Below, piece by piece: positions 1 to 8,356 of a stretch of 64,000 nt of DNA. Both the position numbers and the translations under genes were made by a program. Source of the stretch: Bergeyella sp. (GTDB lineage Bacteria; Bacteroidota; Bacteroidia; Flavobacteriales; Weeksellaceae); assembly GCA_030263285.1 (NCBI GenBank), contig SZYB01000002.1, positions 310,001 through 374,000 on the forward strand. The letters are read 5' to 3'. Positions within the stretch are counted from its first letter, which is position 1. Every line of letters starts with the position of its first letter. The notes beneath the pieces are model-generated. The model was not told the DNA's origin. It saw only the letters and a list, made by a program, of their open reading frames with translations, and did no database searches.

Positions 1-590
1 CCATTTTCTAAAATACTTTTTGCGAGGGAAATATTTTTTGAAGGATAGAGCGTGCGAAATCCGTGAGCAAGTACCCCGATAGTGGGTATCTTTTTTTCTA
101 TAGATCCTCTATGCACAGCGGTATCTACCCCGTAGGCAAGCCCACTTACCGTTGTATAGGGAGATCTCGAAAGCTTCTCCAAGAGACGAGTGATGAATGC
201 TTTCCCATAAGGAGTTATGTTTCTCGTTCCCACAATACTCAAGGGATGAAGATTTTGGGGCAGAGTTCCCTTTATAAAAAGGACGCTGGGAGCATCTGCG
301 CAATCTTCAAGAAAATAAGGGGGTCCCTCAAGGTGATGCAGGTTAATTTTTATGTTGTTCCTGTGGCAGAACTCGAGTTCTTTTTCTGCTTCAGAAATAA
401 AATCTCCCCGACCTATCTCCGAAAGAGACTTCAGAGACATACCCGCTATTTTTTTTAGGTGTTTTTTATTCTCTTTCCAGACACTCTCTGCGCTTCCATA
501 AGCTGTAACAAGCTTCCTGAAGTTTACATCTCCGATAAGATGGCACCTTCTCAGCGCGATGGAGTAAAGATGTTCATCGGAAAACGCCAT
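1..590 (-). CDS. dprA: DNA-processing protein DprA (Smf), N-terminal part, cut by window edge
   Basis: Read on the minus strand from the ATG at 588-590, the frame stays open to the left edge (about 196 codons), so the C-terminal third is missing. The N-terminal ~100 residues are helical (start MAFSDEHLYSIALRRC). The DprA Rossmann core begins near residue 118 with SIVGTRNITPYGKAF and continues with SGLAYGVDTAVHRGSI near residue 149, matching the family signatures GxRxxTxYG and SGLAxGIDxxAH. DprA binds single-stranded DNA and loads RecA on incoming DNA during natural transformation. The gene lies 26 nt behind a small secreted-protein gene on the same strand. Identification is by motif; nothing suggests that the visible part is broken. 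Confidence 0.9.
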   Translation of the reverse strand, partial: MAFSDEHLYSIALRRCHLIGDVNFRKLVTAYGSAESVWKENKKHLKKIAGMSLKSLSEIGRGDFISEAEKELEFCHRNNIKINLHHLEGPPYFLEDCADAPSVLFIKGTLPQNLHPLSIVGTRNITPYGKAFITRLLEKLSRSPYTTVSGLAYGVDTAVHRGSIEKKIPTIGVLAHGFRTLYPSKNISLAKSILEN

Positions 591-616
591 CAGAAAACGA
601 TTGAGAACTAAAGGTA

Positions 617-847
617 TTAAAATTTTTTCAGTCTTTTTTCCGAATCTTTCCCGAAATGTTCCCACGGATTTTCTTTTGGTAAATAAGATACCTCCCCCCT
701 AGGGGTCGGCAAGGTATTTTTCCAAATTTTATCGTCTTTTTCACCTGTTTTCTTGCAACAGAGAAGTAGTGGATCTCTCGGACATTCCACTAGAAAACCC
801 TGAGATATGAGGAGGAATTGAAGAAGAAGAAATACGGCTTTTATCAT
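617..847 (-). CDS. Small secreted hypothetical protein (76 aa)
   Basis: This 76-residue frame has an N-terminal hydrophobic stretch (MIKAVFLLLQFLLISQG) that looks like a signal peptide, followed by a short hydrophilic tail with a CC pair (LLLCCKKTGEKDD). I prefer the ATG at 845-847 to the TTG nine codons upstream because it starts directly at the signal peptide. It lies upstream of dprA on the same strand. I do not recognise a family. The coherent signal peptide and charged tail make a real gene plausible, but its size leaves room for chance. Confidence 0.45.
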   Translation of the reverse strand: MIKAVFLLLQFLLISQGFLVECPRDPLLLCCKKTGEKDDKIWKNTLPTPRGEVSYLPKENPWEHFGKDSEKRLKKF

Positions 848-956
848 GCAATAGCGAATAATGGGGGATAACAAACAGAGAAGATTTGTCCCGTATTTAA
901 AGTAAAAACGCCGAAGAAATAAACTTCTCGCAAAACAGAGGCTACTTTATTTTTTT

Positions 957-964
957 TACTTTTG
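957..964 (+). promoter_or_regulatory. Putative Bacteroidota -7 box for the DUF3078 gene
   Basis: TACTTTTG fits the TAnnTTTG consensus used by the primary sigma factor of Bacteroidota and lies 20 nt upstream of the chosen ATG. No clear TTTG -33 element is visible at the right distance, so this rests on the -7 box alone. Confidence 0.4.
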
Positions 965-984
965 TGGGAACATTAAATAAAAAA

Positions 985-1959
985 ATGAGAAACACTTTCC
1001 TGATTTTCCTATCAAATGCAGCAATTGTTTTTTGCAGTGCACAAAAAACGGTGGGTGTATTGAAACCAAAACTAACCACCAAAGACTCTATCGCCCAGCT
1101 TGCAGATTCGTTGCCAAAAAAGGAGAGACATTGGTCTATTTCAGGGCAAAACTCCCTTACACTCAATCAAGCCACCTTTTCTAACTGGATAAATGGGGGG
1201 GCAAACAATATTGCATGGATCTCCAGAGTGAATTATAATTTTACTTACCAAAAAGACAAAAATCTGTGGGATAATAATATAATTTTGGCCTACGGACAGA
1301 ATTCTACACAAGATATCGGGAAAAGAAAATCTCAGGATATGATAAATATTACGACCAATTATGGGAAGCAAATATCTCGGCATTGGTTTATTTCCACGGG
1401 AGCCGGTCTAAGTACTCAGTTTGCTCCGGGTTATGAAGACGCTAACAACCCAAAGGCAAAAAAACTCTCAAATTTTATGGCACCCGGTTATCTTAATTTG
1501 GGGATAGGTTTTACTCACATGCGGAATAAGGACCTCGTCATAATTATGAATCCGGCCAACGCCAGGCTTACAATGGTTTTAGATAAAGAACTGCAGGTGG
1601 CCAATAGTTATGGTCTCCTAAATAACGGGGAGAGTCTGTTGCTACAATTTGGTTTTTACGGCTCCGTTGCATATAACCTCAAAATTATGGAGAGCATTAC
1701 TATGGTCAACAAGGGGACGGTTTTCTCAAATTACCTTAAAAATCCCGAAAGATTGGTTTTGAGTTACAGTGCGATAATTAACCTTAAAGTAAACAAATAT
1801 ATTTCTTCTGTAGTTACGTTGGATTTATTTTACGATCACAACCAAATACAAAAAACACAGTTAAAACAGACTTTGGGTGTAGGGCTTTCTTATAATTTTT
1901 CTAATGGGGTAGAGAGGAAGGTTAATGAATATCTGGGTTCTTGGCTAAAGAAACAATAG
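985..1959 (+). CDS. DUF3078 domain outer-membrane/secreted protein
   Basis: The ATG at 985 begins a signal peptide (MRNTFLIFLSNAAIVFCSA), which makes it a better start than the GTG seven codons upstream. The mature protein has the DUF3078 opening pattern (WSISGQNSLTLNQATFSNW, then GGANNIAW) and many alternating aromatic/polar strands. This suggests a beta-barrel or beta-rich envelope protein of about 324 residues. DUF3078 proteins are widespread in Bacteroidota and have no established biochemical role that I know of. The next gene starts 16 nt downstream, so the two are probably co-transcribed. Family assignment is from the sequence pattern; the location is inferred from the signal peptide and composition. 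Confidence 0.8.
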   Translation: MRNTFLIFLSNAAIVFCSAQKTVGVLKPKLTTKDSIAQLADSLPKKERHWSISGQNSLTLNQATFSNWINGGANNIAWISRVNYNFTYQKDKNLWDNNIILAYGQNSTQDIGKRKSQDMINITTNYGKQISRHWFISTGAGLSTQFAPGYEDANNPKAKKLSNFMAPGYLNLGIGFTHMRNKDLVIIMNPANARLTMVLDKELQVANSYGLLNNGESLLLQFGFYGSVAYNLKIMESITMVNKGTVFSNYLKNPERLVLSYSAIINLKVNKYISSVVTLDLFYDHNQIQKTQLKQTLGVGLSYNFSNGVERKVNEYLGSWLKKQ

Positions 1960-1975
1960 AAAATAAGAGTATAGG

Positions 1976-2773
1976 GTGGAATATCTGGGCTTTTCGTTTG
2001 CAGTCATTATAGGTCTTGTGATGGGGCTTATAGGAGGGGGGGGGAGCATTTTGAGCGTTCCTGTTTTTGTGTACTTATTCCATTATGATGCAATTACAGC
2101 CACTAGTTACTCTCTTTTTGTGGTAGGGGTGACGAGTGCTTTCGGTGTACTGGGGCATATAAAAGAAAGGAAAATAAGATTAAGATATAGCGTGGCGTTT
2201 TTGTTCGGATTGCCCTCCATTTTGGGTGTGGTTTTTTCGAGAAGAATTATTGTCCCCAATCTTCCTCACTATATTGTCAGCAGGTGGGGAGTTGTGGTTA
2301 CGAACGAAACTTTTGTTTTGCTTTTATTTTCTATGCTCATGTTGGTCTCTTCTTACCAAATGATAAAAAATACACCTCAGAGGGTGGGAGCAGCCTTTCG
2401 GCTCAATCATACTCTCTTGGTCTCGCAGGGGCTTCTGGTGGGGATCGTTACGGGTTTTGTAGGCGCTGGAGGAGGCTTTCTCATTGTCCCCGCTCTTGTG
2501 ATGTTAGTAAAGCTAAACATTAGGGAAGCCATTGCCACTTCTCTTTTTATAATTGCTATTAATGCGAATATTGGCTTCCTCTCCTCTCTGGATGGAGTGC
2601 TGGTGGACTGGGGGTTTTTGTTCACTTTTTCTTCACTCTCTATATTGGGGATAGTAATTGGACTTTCTCTTTCAAAAAAAATAGAAGGAAAAAGACTAAA
2701 GCCTATATTTGGCTGGTTTGTTTTGTGTATGGGAGTCTACGTAATTCTAAAAGAAACGATTTTTCAGGGTTGA
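1976..2773 (+). CDS. TauE/SafE (TSUP) family membrane exporter
   Basis: 265 residues with about seven to eight hydrophobic segments. The TSUP family's two glycine-rich internal-repeat motifs are present: GLVMGLIGGGGSILSVPV near residue 13 and GIVTGFVGAGGGFLIVPAL near residue 156. Family members move sulfite, sulfoacetate or other sulfur anions across the inner membrane. It starts with GTG; no ATG in frame precedes the first membrane segment. The neighbour 34 nt downstream is a metallo-beta-lactamase/rhodanese protein, so an inferred joint job is oxidation of persulfides and export of the sulfite formed. The substrate is not proven. Confidence 0.85.
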   Translation: MEYLGFSFAVIIGLVMGLIGGGGSILSVPVFVYLFHYDAITATSYSLFVVGVTSAFGVLGHIKERKIRLRYSVAFLFGLPSILGVVFSRRIIVPNLPHYIVSRWGVVVTNETFVLLLFSMLMLVSSYQMIKNTPQRVGAAFRLNHTLLVSQGLLVGIVTGFVGAGGGFLIVPALVMLVKLNIREAIATSLFIIAINANIGFLSSLDGVLVDWGFLFTFSSLSILGIVIGLSLSKKIEGKRLKPIFGWFVLCMGVYVILKETIFQG

Positions 2774-2791
2774 AAAACGAATTTATAATTT

Positions 2792-2799
2792 TTAATTTT
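2792..2799 (+). promoter_or_regulatory. AT-rich pre-start element TTAATTTT
   Basis: TTAATTTT lies 8 nt upstream of the ATG at 2808. The same octamer sits 3-7 nt before the starts of pgi, recQ and metX. It may be an unstructured ribosome-entry stretch in a lineage that rarely uses Shine-Dalgarno pairing, or simply AT-rich background. Confidence 0.25.
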
Positions 2800-2807
2800 T
2801 TCTAAAC

Positions 2808-4199
2808 ATGAAGATAGAACAAATCTATACAGGATGTCTGGCGCAGGGAGCCTATTATATCGTTTCTGAAGACCAGGCGGCTATAATTGATCCGCTGAGA
2901 GAAGTACAGCCCTATCTGGATAGGCTGGAGAGAGAAGGTGCCCGGCTCAAATACATATTTGAGACACATTTTCATGCAGATTTTGTTTCCGGGCATCTTG
3001 ATTTGAGTAAAAAAACAGGAGCTCCTATCGTGTATGGTCCCACTGCGCAACCTAGTTTTCCGGCAATTATAGCAAAGGATGAAGAGATATTTACCATTGG
3101 TAATGTCCAGGTAAAAGTACTACATACCCCGGGTCATACACTGGAGAGTGTCGTTTATCTCCTATATGATGAAACGAGAGTTCCCGCAGCGATATTTTCC
3201 GGAGACACTTTGTTTCTAGGGGATGTGGGTAGACCAGATTTGGCTCAAAAATCTTCATCCCTTACCAAGGAACACCTGGCAGGAATGTTGTACGACAGCC
3301 TGTACAAAAAAATCATGCCTCTTCCAGATGAGGTGATGGTGTATCCCGCTCATGGGGCAGGGTCTGCGTGCGGAAAAAAAATGCAAAAAGAAACTTTTGA
3401 TACTCTTGGGAACCAAAAAAAAATAAATTATGCGCTTAATCAGTCGGATAAAGAATCTTTTATAAAAAAGGTCTTGGAGGGACTTTGTCCACCGCCTTCT
3501 TACTTTGGTCAAAATGTGGAGATGAACAAAGGAGGCTACCCGGATTTTGAAGAAGTGAAGAGAAAAGCGCTGAAGGGACTTACACCAAGAGAGTTTAGAG
3601 AGTACGCACAGGATCTGGCACTGGTTCTACTGGATACGCGTAGGACGAATGCTTTTTGTAGAGGCTTTGTACCCAATTCTATCAACATTGGTCTTGAAGG
3701 AAATTTTGCGCCTTGGGTTGGGGCTTTGATAGCGGATGTAAAACAACCGATATTGCTTGTTACAGAGGAAGGGAAGGAAGAGGAAGCGGTTACGAGACTC
3801 TCCAGAGTAGGATTTGATAATGTGGTGGGATACCTTAAGGGGGGGATAGATTCCTGGGTGGCTGTTGGGTACGAAACAGATCGTATAAACAGGATATCGG
3901 CAGAAGAATTTTCTAACCTTTATGAGAAAAACACGATGGTTCTGGATTTAAGAACAGAGGAAGAGTACGCAGAGGAGCACCTTTTAGGAGCGGAAAACAG
4001 ACCTTTGATTGATATTGCCGGTTGGTCAGAAGAGTTGCAGGAGGAAAAGGAGGTATTTATACATTGTGCAGGAGGGTATAGAAGTATGATTGCGGCTAGT
4101 ATTTTATGTTCTAAAGGAATCAGAAAATTCAAGGAGATAGAAGGGGGGATCAGTGCCCTAAAAAAACAAGAGAGTAAAAATTTAATATTTGTACCTTGA
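2808..4199 (+). CDS. MBL-fold hydrolase with two rhodanese domains (persulfide dioxygenase-like)
   Basis: 463 residues in three parts. Residues 1-235 are a metallo-beta-lactamase domain of the ETHE1/persulfide-dioxygenase type, with metal ligands in THFHADFVSGH (near 54) and a second motif FSGDTLFLGDVGRPDL (near 130). A first rhodanese-like domain (about 265-355) has TEEGKEEEA where the active-site cysteine loop should be, so it appears catalytically dead. The second (about 365-460) keeps the cysteine in HCAGGYRSM (near 418). Such fusions oxidise glutathione or protein persulfides to sulfite and move sulfane sulfur. Being next to a TauE/SafE exporter supports a sulfide-detoxification role. 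The exact substrate is inferred. Confidence 0.85.
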   Translation: MKIEQIYTGCLAQGAYYIVSEDQAAIIDPLREVQPYLDRLEREGARLKYIFETHFHADFVSGHLDLSKKTGAPIVYGPTAQPSFPAIIAKDEEIFTIGNVQVKVLHTPGHTLESVVYLLYDETRVPAAIFSGDTLFLGDVGRPDLAQKSSSLTKEHLAGMLYDSLYKKIMPLPDEVMVYPAHGAGSACGKKMQKETFDTLGNQKKINYALNQSDKESFIKKVLEGLCPPPSYFGQNVEMNKGGYPDFEEVKRKALKGLTPREFREYAQDLALVLLDTRRTNAFCRGFVPNSINIGLEGNFAPWVGALIADVKQPILLVTEEGKEEEAVTRLSRVGFDNVVGYLKGGIDSWVAVGYETDRINRISAEEFSNLYEKNTMVLDLRTEEEYAEEHLLGAENRPLIDIAGWSEELQEEKEVFIHCAGGYRSMIAASILCSKGIRKFKEIEGGISALKKQESKNLIFVP

Positions 4200-4285
4200 A
4201 GGAGAGGGTTGGGACGTTTTTGACGTTTTTTTCAAAATTAAAATAGCGGTCAAAAGGCTTGAACATGTTGGGACGAGACGGAAAA

Positions 4286-4385
4286 TTTTTTAGACTTTCG
4301 TGATTACCTGCTGTGAGAGTAGGACGGGAAGTAATTCCAGAGTGTAACGCTGATGGAGTGTACGGTAGGGCAGTAGTCTAAAAAA
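4286..4385 (+). ncRNA. Possible structured RNA with three-way-junction fold
   Basis: An 11-bp perfect inverted repeat closes the element: TTTTTTAGACT (4286-4296) with AGTCTAAAAAA (4375-4385). Inside it are two hairpins. The first pairs CCTGCT (4307-4312) with AGTAGG (4318-4323), and ATTA (4303-4306) with TAAT (4332-4335) around an asymmetric bulge. The second pairs AGTG with CGCT around a TAA loop, within CCA/TGG (4337-4356). A T-run follows at 4391-4398. This reads like a folded RNA of about 100 nt, but I cannot match it to a known family. GAGAGTAGGAC resembles a 5S rRNA loop segment, but the rest of 5S is absent. Strand is uncertain. Confidence 0.35.
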
Positions 4386-4526
4386 ATAAGTTTTTTTTCG
4401 GTTTGCCCCATTTTTTCTGTTGGTTTTAGTAAAAACTTAGAGATTAGGGGGCCGAGAGTATCGTTAAAAAATAACAAAAACTGGAATTTTTTATTAAATA
4501 ATGTTAACTAAACTCTTTTTTTGTGT

Positions 4527-4599
4527 GAAATGGCATCTGTCTTTTTTGTGCTCTCCGTACCTTAGCACCCCGAAACTGAGTTCAAGCCATTTCGAGGTG
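4527..4599 (+). promoter_or_regulatory. Mutually exclusive hairpins upstream of the NlpC/P60 gene
   Basis: GAAATGGC (4527-4534) can pair perfectly with GCCATTTC (4586-4593). CACCCCGAAA (4566-4575) can pair with TTTCGAGGTG (4590-4599) with one mismatch. Because 4590-4593 is used by both, only one stem can form at a time. This resembles an attenuator or a structured leader, ending 47 nt before the NlpC/P60 start. It could also be a processed 5' UTR or chance. Confidence 0.3.
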
Positions 4600-4646
4600 T
4601 TTTCTGCCCGTGAGGTTTTGCTTCAGAAATTACTATAACTAGTAAA

Positions 4647-5300
4647 ATGAGAAGAGTTTATATTTTTCCTACCATTGTTCTGTTGTTGTTTTTTGTGTTT
4701 CAGTCTTGCTCCTCGGTCAATAAAGTTGCCCTTAATAAAAGGCAAATCTCCTATCAAATAGTAAAAGAAGGAAAAATAAAGATAAAAAACCCCAGGTTTG
4801 CCGTTGAAGATTCGTATAACGTTGAGCAGGTAATAAAAAATGTAGGGGAAACGTATGAAGAGTTGGAAAATGTGGAAAAATTGGAGGAAGAACTTAAAAT
4901 AAAATCCGTTCTGGAAGAAGCCAAGACCTATTTGGGCACCCCTTACAGATACGGAGGGATTACCAGGAAGGGCATAGATTGTTCGGGTTTTGTGCTGTCG
5001 GTATTTAGTCCGATACTGGGGTTACGGCTTCCCCGTGTTGCATCTGCACAGGCACAGGAGGGGGACAGGGTAGATTTGTCCGAAATAAGAGAGGGAGACT
5101 TAGTATTTTTCGCGAAACGAAGCAGAATATCTCACGTAGGGATTGTTTATAGTGTTTCCGAAGAGAGAGAAGTGAGTTTTATACACGCTTCAACTTCTCG
5201 TGGAGTGATGGTTTCCTCTCTCAACAGTAAGTATTGGGCACCAAAATTTAAATTTGCCAAAAGAGTGATCAAGACGGATGAATCCAATTGTCTTATGTAA
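4647..5300 (+). CDS. NlpC/P60 family cell-wall peptidase, lipoprotein
   Basis: 217 residues. The N-terminus is a lipoprotein signal with a lipobox cysteine (VFQSCSS, near residue 21), so it is probably anchored in the envelope. A polar linker and a short charged helix lead to a C-terminal NlpC/P60 domain (about 90-210). Its catalytic triad is visible: Cys in IDCSGFVLS, His in ISHVGIV, and the third polar residue, His, in FIHAS. Such enzymes cut gamma-D-glutamyl-diaminopimelate links in peptidoglycan stem peptides. The next frame overlaps its 3' end only if its longer start is used, which I do not favour. Confidence 0.88.
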   Translation: MRRVYIFPTIVLLLFFVFQSCSSVNKVALNKRQISYQIVKEGKIKIKNPRFAVEDSYNVEQVIKNVGETYEELENVEKLEEELKIKSVLEEAKTYLGTPYRYGGITRKGIDCSGFVLSVFSPILGLRLPRVASAQAQEGDRVDLSEIREGDLVFFAKRSRISHVGIVYSVSEEREVSFIHASTSRGVMVSSLNSKYWAPKFKFAKRVIKTDESNCLM

Positions 5301-5344
5301 TTTCAATAATAAAAGATCTTACACTTGTAGAGTTTGTACAGATT

Positions 5345-5749
5345 ATGAAAATTTTTGGAAGGGTAGTATTGTCTGTTTTTTTGTGCTGGGGAGTGCTTGT
5401 GCCCGGTAGGGTATCTGCTCACCTGTGGGGAGGGTCAAAGGCACAGTGTTGTCCGGTACAAGAAACACAAATCCTGAAAAAATATTGTAAAAAAAAGGGA
5501 CTTTCTGGCGTTCATATGGTGAACGCAGGAGGTAAGTCTCATTCGGAAAAAACGTCATGTAAAGACGATTCTTGTACTTCGTCTTTTCTTTGTGGATCAA
5601 ATTCATGCCTGTTGTTCTACGTTCTTCCCGGAAGACCAGAGATACAGAATCTTGTTTTTTTTGTAGAAAAAAAAATATCCTCTCACAGACAAAATCCGTT
5701 TTTGTCTTCTCTTTCTTTTTCCATTTGGCAGCCGCCTAAAATAGATTAG
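5345..5749 (+). CDS. Small Cys-rich secreted protein, HYC_CC_PP-like
   Basis: 134 residues from the ATG at 5345, which starts the signal peptide (MKIFGRVVLSVFLCWGVL). A start 19 codons earlier would put 19 residues in front of it. The mature part has nine cysteines, including AQCCPVQ, and ends in IWQPPKID. A CC pair in the middle and a PP near the C-terminus are typical of the Bacteroidota family named HYC_CC_PP, whose function is unknown and which often sits next to TonB receptors. The HYC motif is not clear here, so the assignment is tentative. The gene lies 95 nt before a TonB receptor with a metal-binding domain, so a linked metal-related role is a fair guess. Confidence 0.6.
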   Translation: MKIFGRVVLSVFLCWGVLVPGRVSAHLWGGSKAQCCPVQETQILKKYCKKKGLSGVHMVNAGGKSHSEKTSCKDDSCTSSFLCGSNSCLLFYVLPGRPEIQNLVFFVEKKISSHRQNPFLSSLSFSIWQPPKID

Positions 5750-5844
5750 TTAAAAAAAAATCACGATTTCTGCTTAGAACGTTCTGAGTGGAAGGGGTTT
5801 GTTTAACGGAATTTTTTACTGCAAGAATTAATCTATTACTACTT

Positions 5845-8199
5845 ATGAAAACCAATATCGTATCCAGGGTACTGCTTGGATCCCTATTCTTTATATCTCT
5901 GTTTCATTATGGTCAAACCTCCCAGAAAACCTATGAATATACTGTACTGGGTGTATGTGAAAAGTGTAAAAAACGTATAGAAGATGCAGCTAAAGTTTCT
6001 GGTGCGGATAGGGCAGAATGGAGCCCAGAGACGAAGAGAGTAAAACTCTGGTTGAATCCGGGAAAAACCTCAATAGATAAAATATTGAAACATGTTGCTG
6101 AGGTGGGACACGAAAATGAGCGATATCCTGCCAATCAGAAGGCCTATGATCATCTTCCCGAATGCTGTAAATACAAACAATCACAAAGTCTGGACAGCAA
6201 AGAGGATACAAAAAAAGAAGGAAAAGAACAAGGGTCCGCTTCGGATCCGGGAAAAGAAATTAGCGGAGTTACAATTACCAAAACAAAACCCACAGCCGTA
6301 TGGGACAAAAAAGAAGCAGGTCTCGTTCTGAATATAGATAAAAAAGAACTTCTGAAAGCTGCTTGTTGTAACCTATCGGAGAGTTTTGAAACCAATAGCA
6401 CTGTAGATGTTTCTTACAGCAATGCGGTAACAGGAGCTAAACAGATCAAAATTTTGGGGCTGGACCAAAAATACACGTACATCACACAAGAACTCATGCC
6501 GGAGATCGGAGGGTTATCTTCCGCCTATGGTTTGGGCTTTATTCCTGGAAAATGGATCAGCGGAATACAACTCACAAAGGGAGGCGGTTCGGTGGTCAAC
6601 GGATACAAAAGCATTACAGGGCAGATTAATACAGAACTCCTCAAATACAAGGATAAGAATGAAACGGGAATCAATTTTTATGTAGATAATAATGCCCGAC
6701 TGGAGACCAATGTTACGCATGTTTCTGCTCTTTCAAAAAGCTGGAGTCAAAGTATTTTGTTGCACGGAAACGGAACATTAAAAAAAATGGACTACAATAA
6801 AGATGGTTTTATGGACAGACCTGTGGGAAAGCAGGCAAATCTGGCCTACATCTTAAAGTACGATGACCTGGAAAAAAGTGGATGGGGGAGTTTTTTCGGA
6901 ATAAACATTATGAACGACAACAGAAATTCCGGGCAGATGGGCTTTGACGAAAGTCGGTTGCCACAAGATCAAAAATCGTATGGAGTAGGTATTGATATCC
7001 GTAAGTTTCAGGTATGGAATAAGACGGGATATATCTTCAAAAACAAACCTTACAAAAGTATAGGCTGGATGAATAAATATTCCTATTACAACCAGAACAG
7101 TTTTTACGGGCTTAGAAATTACAGGGGAGACCAGAGCGCCTTCTATTCAAATTTGGTCTATGAGGATATTATGGGTAACACCAATCACAAATACAAGTTG
7201 GGTGTGAGTTTTCTATACGACGGATACAATGAATATTACCAAGCCCAAAATTATAAGAGGGAAGAGAGGGTTCCGGGTATTTTTTACGAATATACTCTTT
7301 CCGGGGTAGAATATACTTTAGTCGCAGGAGCGAGAGCGGATTTTCATAATTTGGCGGGGACACAGCTGTCTCCAAGACTTAATTTTAAGTACACAATATT
7401 TCCAAAAACGACACTAAGGTTTTCTTTGGGGAGGGGTTTTCGTACAGCCAATATTTTTGCGGAAAACCAGCAGTTTTTTGTCTCAAACAGAGACTTGGTT
7501 ATCAATGATTCTCAAGGTAAAATTTATGGGCTAAAACCTGAAATTGCATGGAACTTTGGGGGAAGCCTTCAGAAAGAATTTAATTTTCTGGGGAGGAAAT
7601 CCAGCGTAATGTTTGATGCGTTCAGGACAAACTTCAAAGATCAGGTGCTGGTAGATCTGGATGATTCTCCACAAAAAATGGTTTTTTACAATCTGGAAGG
7701 GCGTTCTTTTGCCAATTCTATTCAGGTAGAGTGGGAGCTTATGCCCGCAAAAAATCTTGAGCTTCGTCTTGCCTACAAGTATTATGATGTGCGTGCAACA
7801 TACGAGGACGGAATAAGGGAAGTGCCATTCGTGGCTAAAAACAGAGGCTTTGCCCACCTTTCTTATATGACATCAAAAAACACAAAAGGCAAATTTTGGA
7901 GTTTTAATTCAACACTTAATTTGGTGGGAAGCCAAAGGGTCCCAAATACGTATAAAAACCCAACAGAATTTCAGATGATCTCGTATTCTGCACCGTATTA
8001 TACAGTTAATGTACAAGTGTCCAGAACATTTAGCTCGAGATTCAGAGGCTATTTGGGGATAGAAAACCTCACATCTACCACTCAAAAAAATCCGATAATA
8101 GACGCAAAAAATCCCTTTGGAAACTACTTTGACGGAGGGATGGTGTATGCTCCCATTATGCCGGCAAATTTCTATTTGGGTATAGACATAAATATGTAG
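5845..8199 (+). CDS. TonB-dependent receptor with N-terminal heavy-metal-associated domain
   Basis: 784 residues from the ATG at 5845, the codon that begins the signal peptide (MKTNIVSRVLLGSLFFISLF). Residues 30-95 form an HMA-like domain with the metal-binding CxxC in GVCEKCKKRIE, followed by a charged, low-complexity linker rich in Lys and Glu. A TonB plug follows (about 140-260), with AACCNLSESFETN and ITQELMPEIGG. The remainder is a 22-strand-type barrel ending in a hydrophobic, aromatic C-terminal strand (FYLGIDINM). TonB receptors import scarce ligands across the outer membrane. The HMA domain points to copper or another soft metal, or to sensing it. The carboxypeptidase-like domain usual in Bacteroidota receptors is not visible. 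Confidence 0.9.
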   Translation: MKTNIVSRVLLGSLFFISLFHYGQTSQKTYEYTVLGVCEKCKKRIEDAAKVSGADRAEWSPETKRVKLWLNPGKTSIDKILKHVAEVGHENERYPANQKAYDHLPECCKYKQSQSLDSKEDTKKEGKEQGSASDPGKEISGVTITKTKPTAVWDKKEAGLVLNIDKKELLKAACCNLSESFETNSTVDVSYSNAVTGAKQIKILGLDQKYTYITQELMPEIGGLSSAYGLGFIPGKWISGIQLTKGGGSVVNGYKSITGQINTELLKYKDKNETGINFYVDNNARLETNVTHVSALSKSWSQSILLHGNGTLKKMDYNKDGFMDRPVGKQANLAYILKYDDLEKSGWGSFFGINIMNDNRNSGQMGFDESRLPQDQKSYGVGIDIRKFQVWNKTGYIFKNKPYKSIGWMNKYSYYNQNSFYGLRNYRGDQSAFYSNLVYEDIMGNTNHKYKLGVSFLYDGYNEYYQAQNYKREERVPGIFYEYTLSGVEYTLVAGARADFHNLAGTQLSPRLNFKYTIFPKTTLRFSLGRGFRTANIFAENQQFFVSNRDLVINDSQGKIYGLKPEIAWNFGGSLQKEFNFLGRKSSVMFDAFRTNFKDQVLVDLDDSPQKMVFYNLEGRSFANSIQVEWELMPAKNLELRLAYKYYDVRATYEDGIREVPFVAKNRGFAHLSYMTSKNTKGKFWSFNSTLNLVGSQRVPNTYKNPTEFQMISYSAPYYTVNVQVSRTFSSRFRGYLGIENLTSTTQKNPIIDAKNPFGNYFDGGMVYAPIMPANFYLGIDINM

Positions 8200-8356
8200 A
8201 AATTACATCTCCCGCATAAATAGAAAGTTTATAAAAAAAAGGTAAAAACTATGTTTTACAAATCATGGTTTAAGTAAAATTGTAAGATTAGTATTAATTT
8301 TTTTTCATATCTGTTTTTAATGTTTTTTATATTCGTGGCTTATAAAAAACGTTAAT

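Larger units (their letters stand above)
4200..4646. other. Gene-poor stretch between the MBL-rhodanese and NlpC/P60 genes
   Basis: I find no convincing coding frame in these 447 bases. They hold the possible structured RNA at 4286-4385, a T-run at 4391-4398, and two overlapping inverted repeats between 4527 and 4599, listed separately. Confidence 0.6.

Noticed and set aside
4306-4325. 5S rRNA fragment
   Set aside because: GAGAGTAGGAC matches a 5S segment by about a dozen bases, but the remaining 5S arms and the rRNA operon are absent, and the bases form a different hairpin.
5750-5844. Cobalamin riboswitch ahead of the TonB receptor
   Set aside because: No B12-box-like sequence is visible and the gap is too short for the aptamer.
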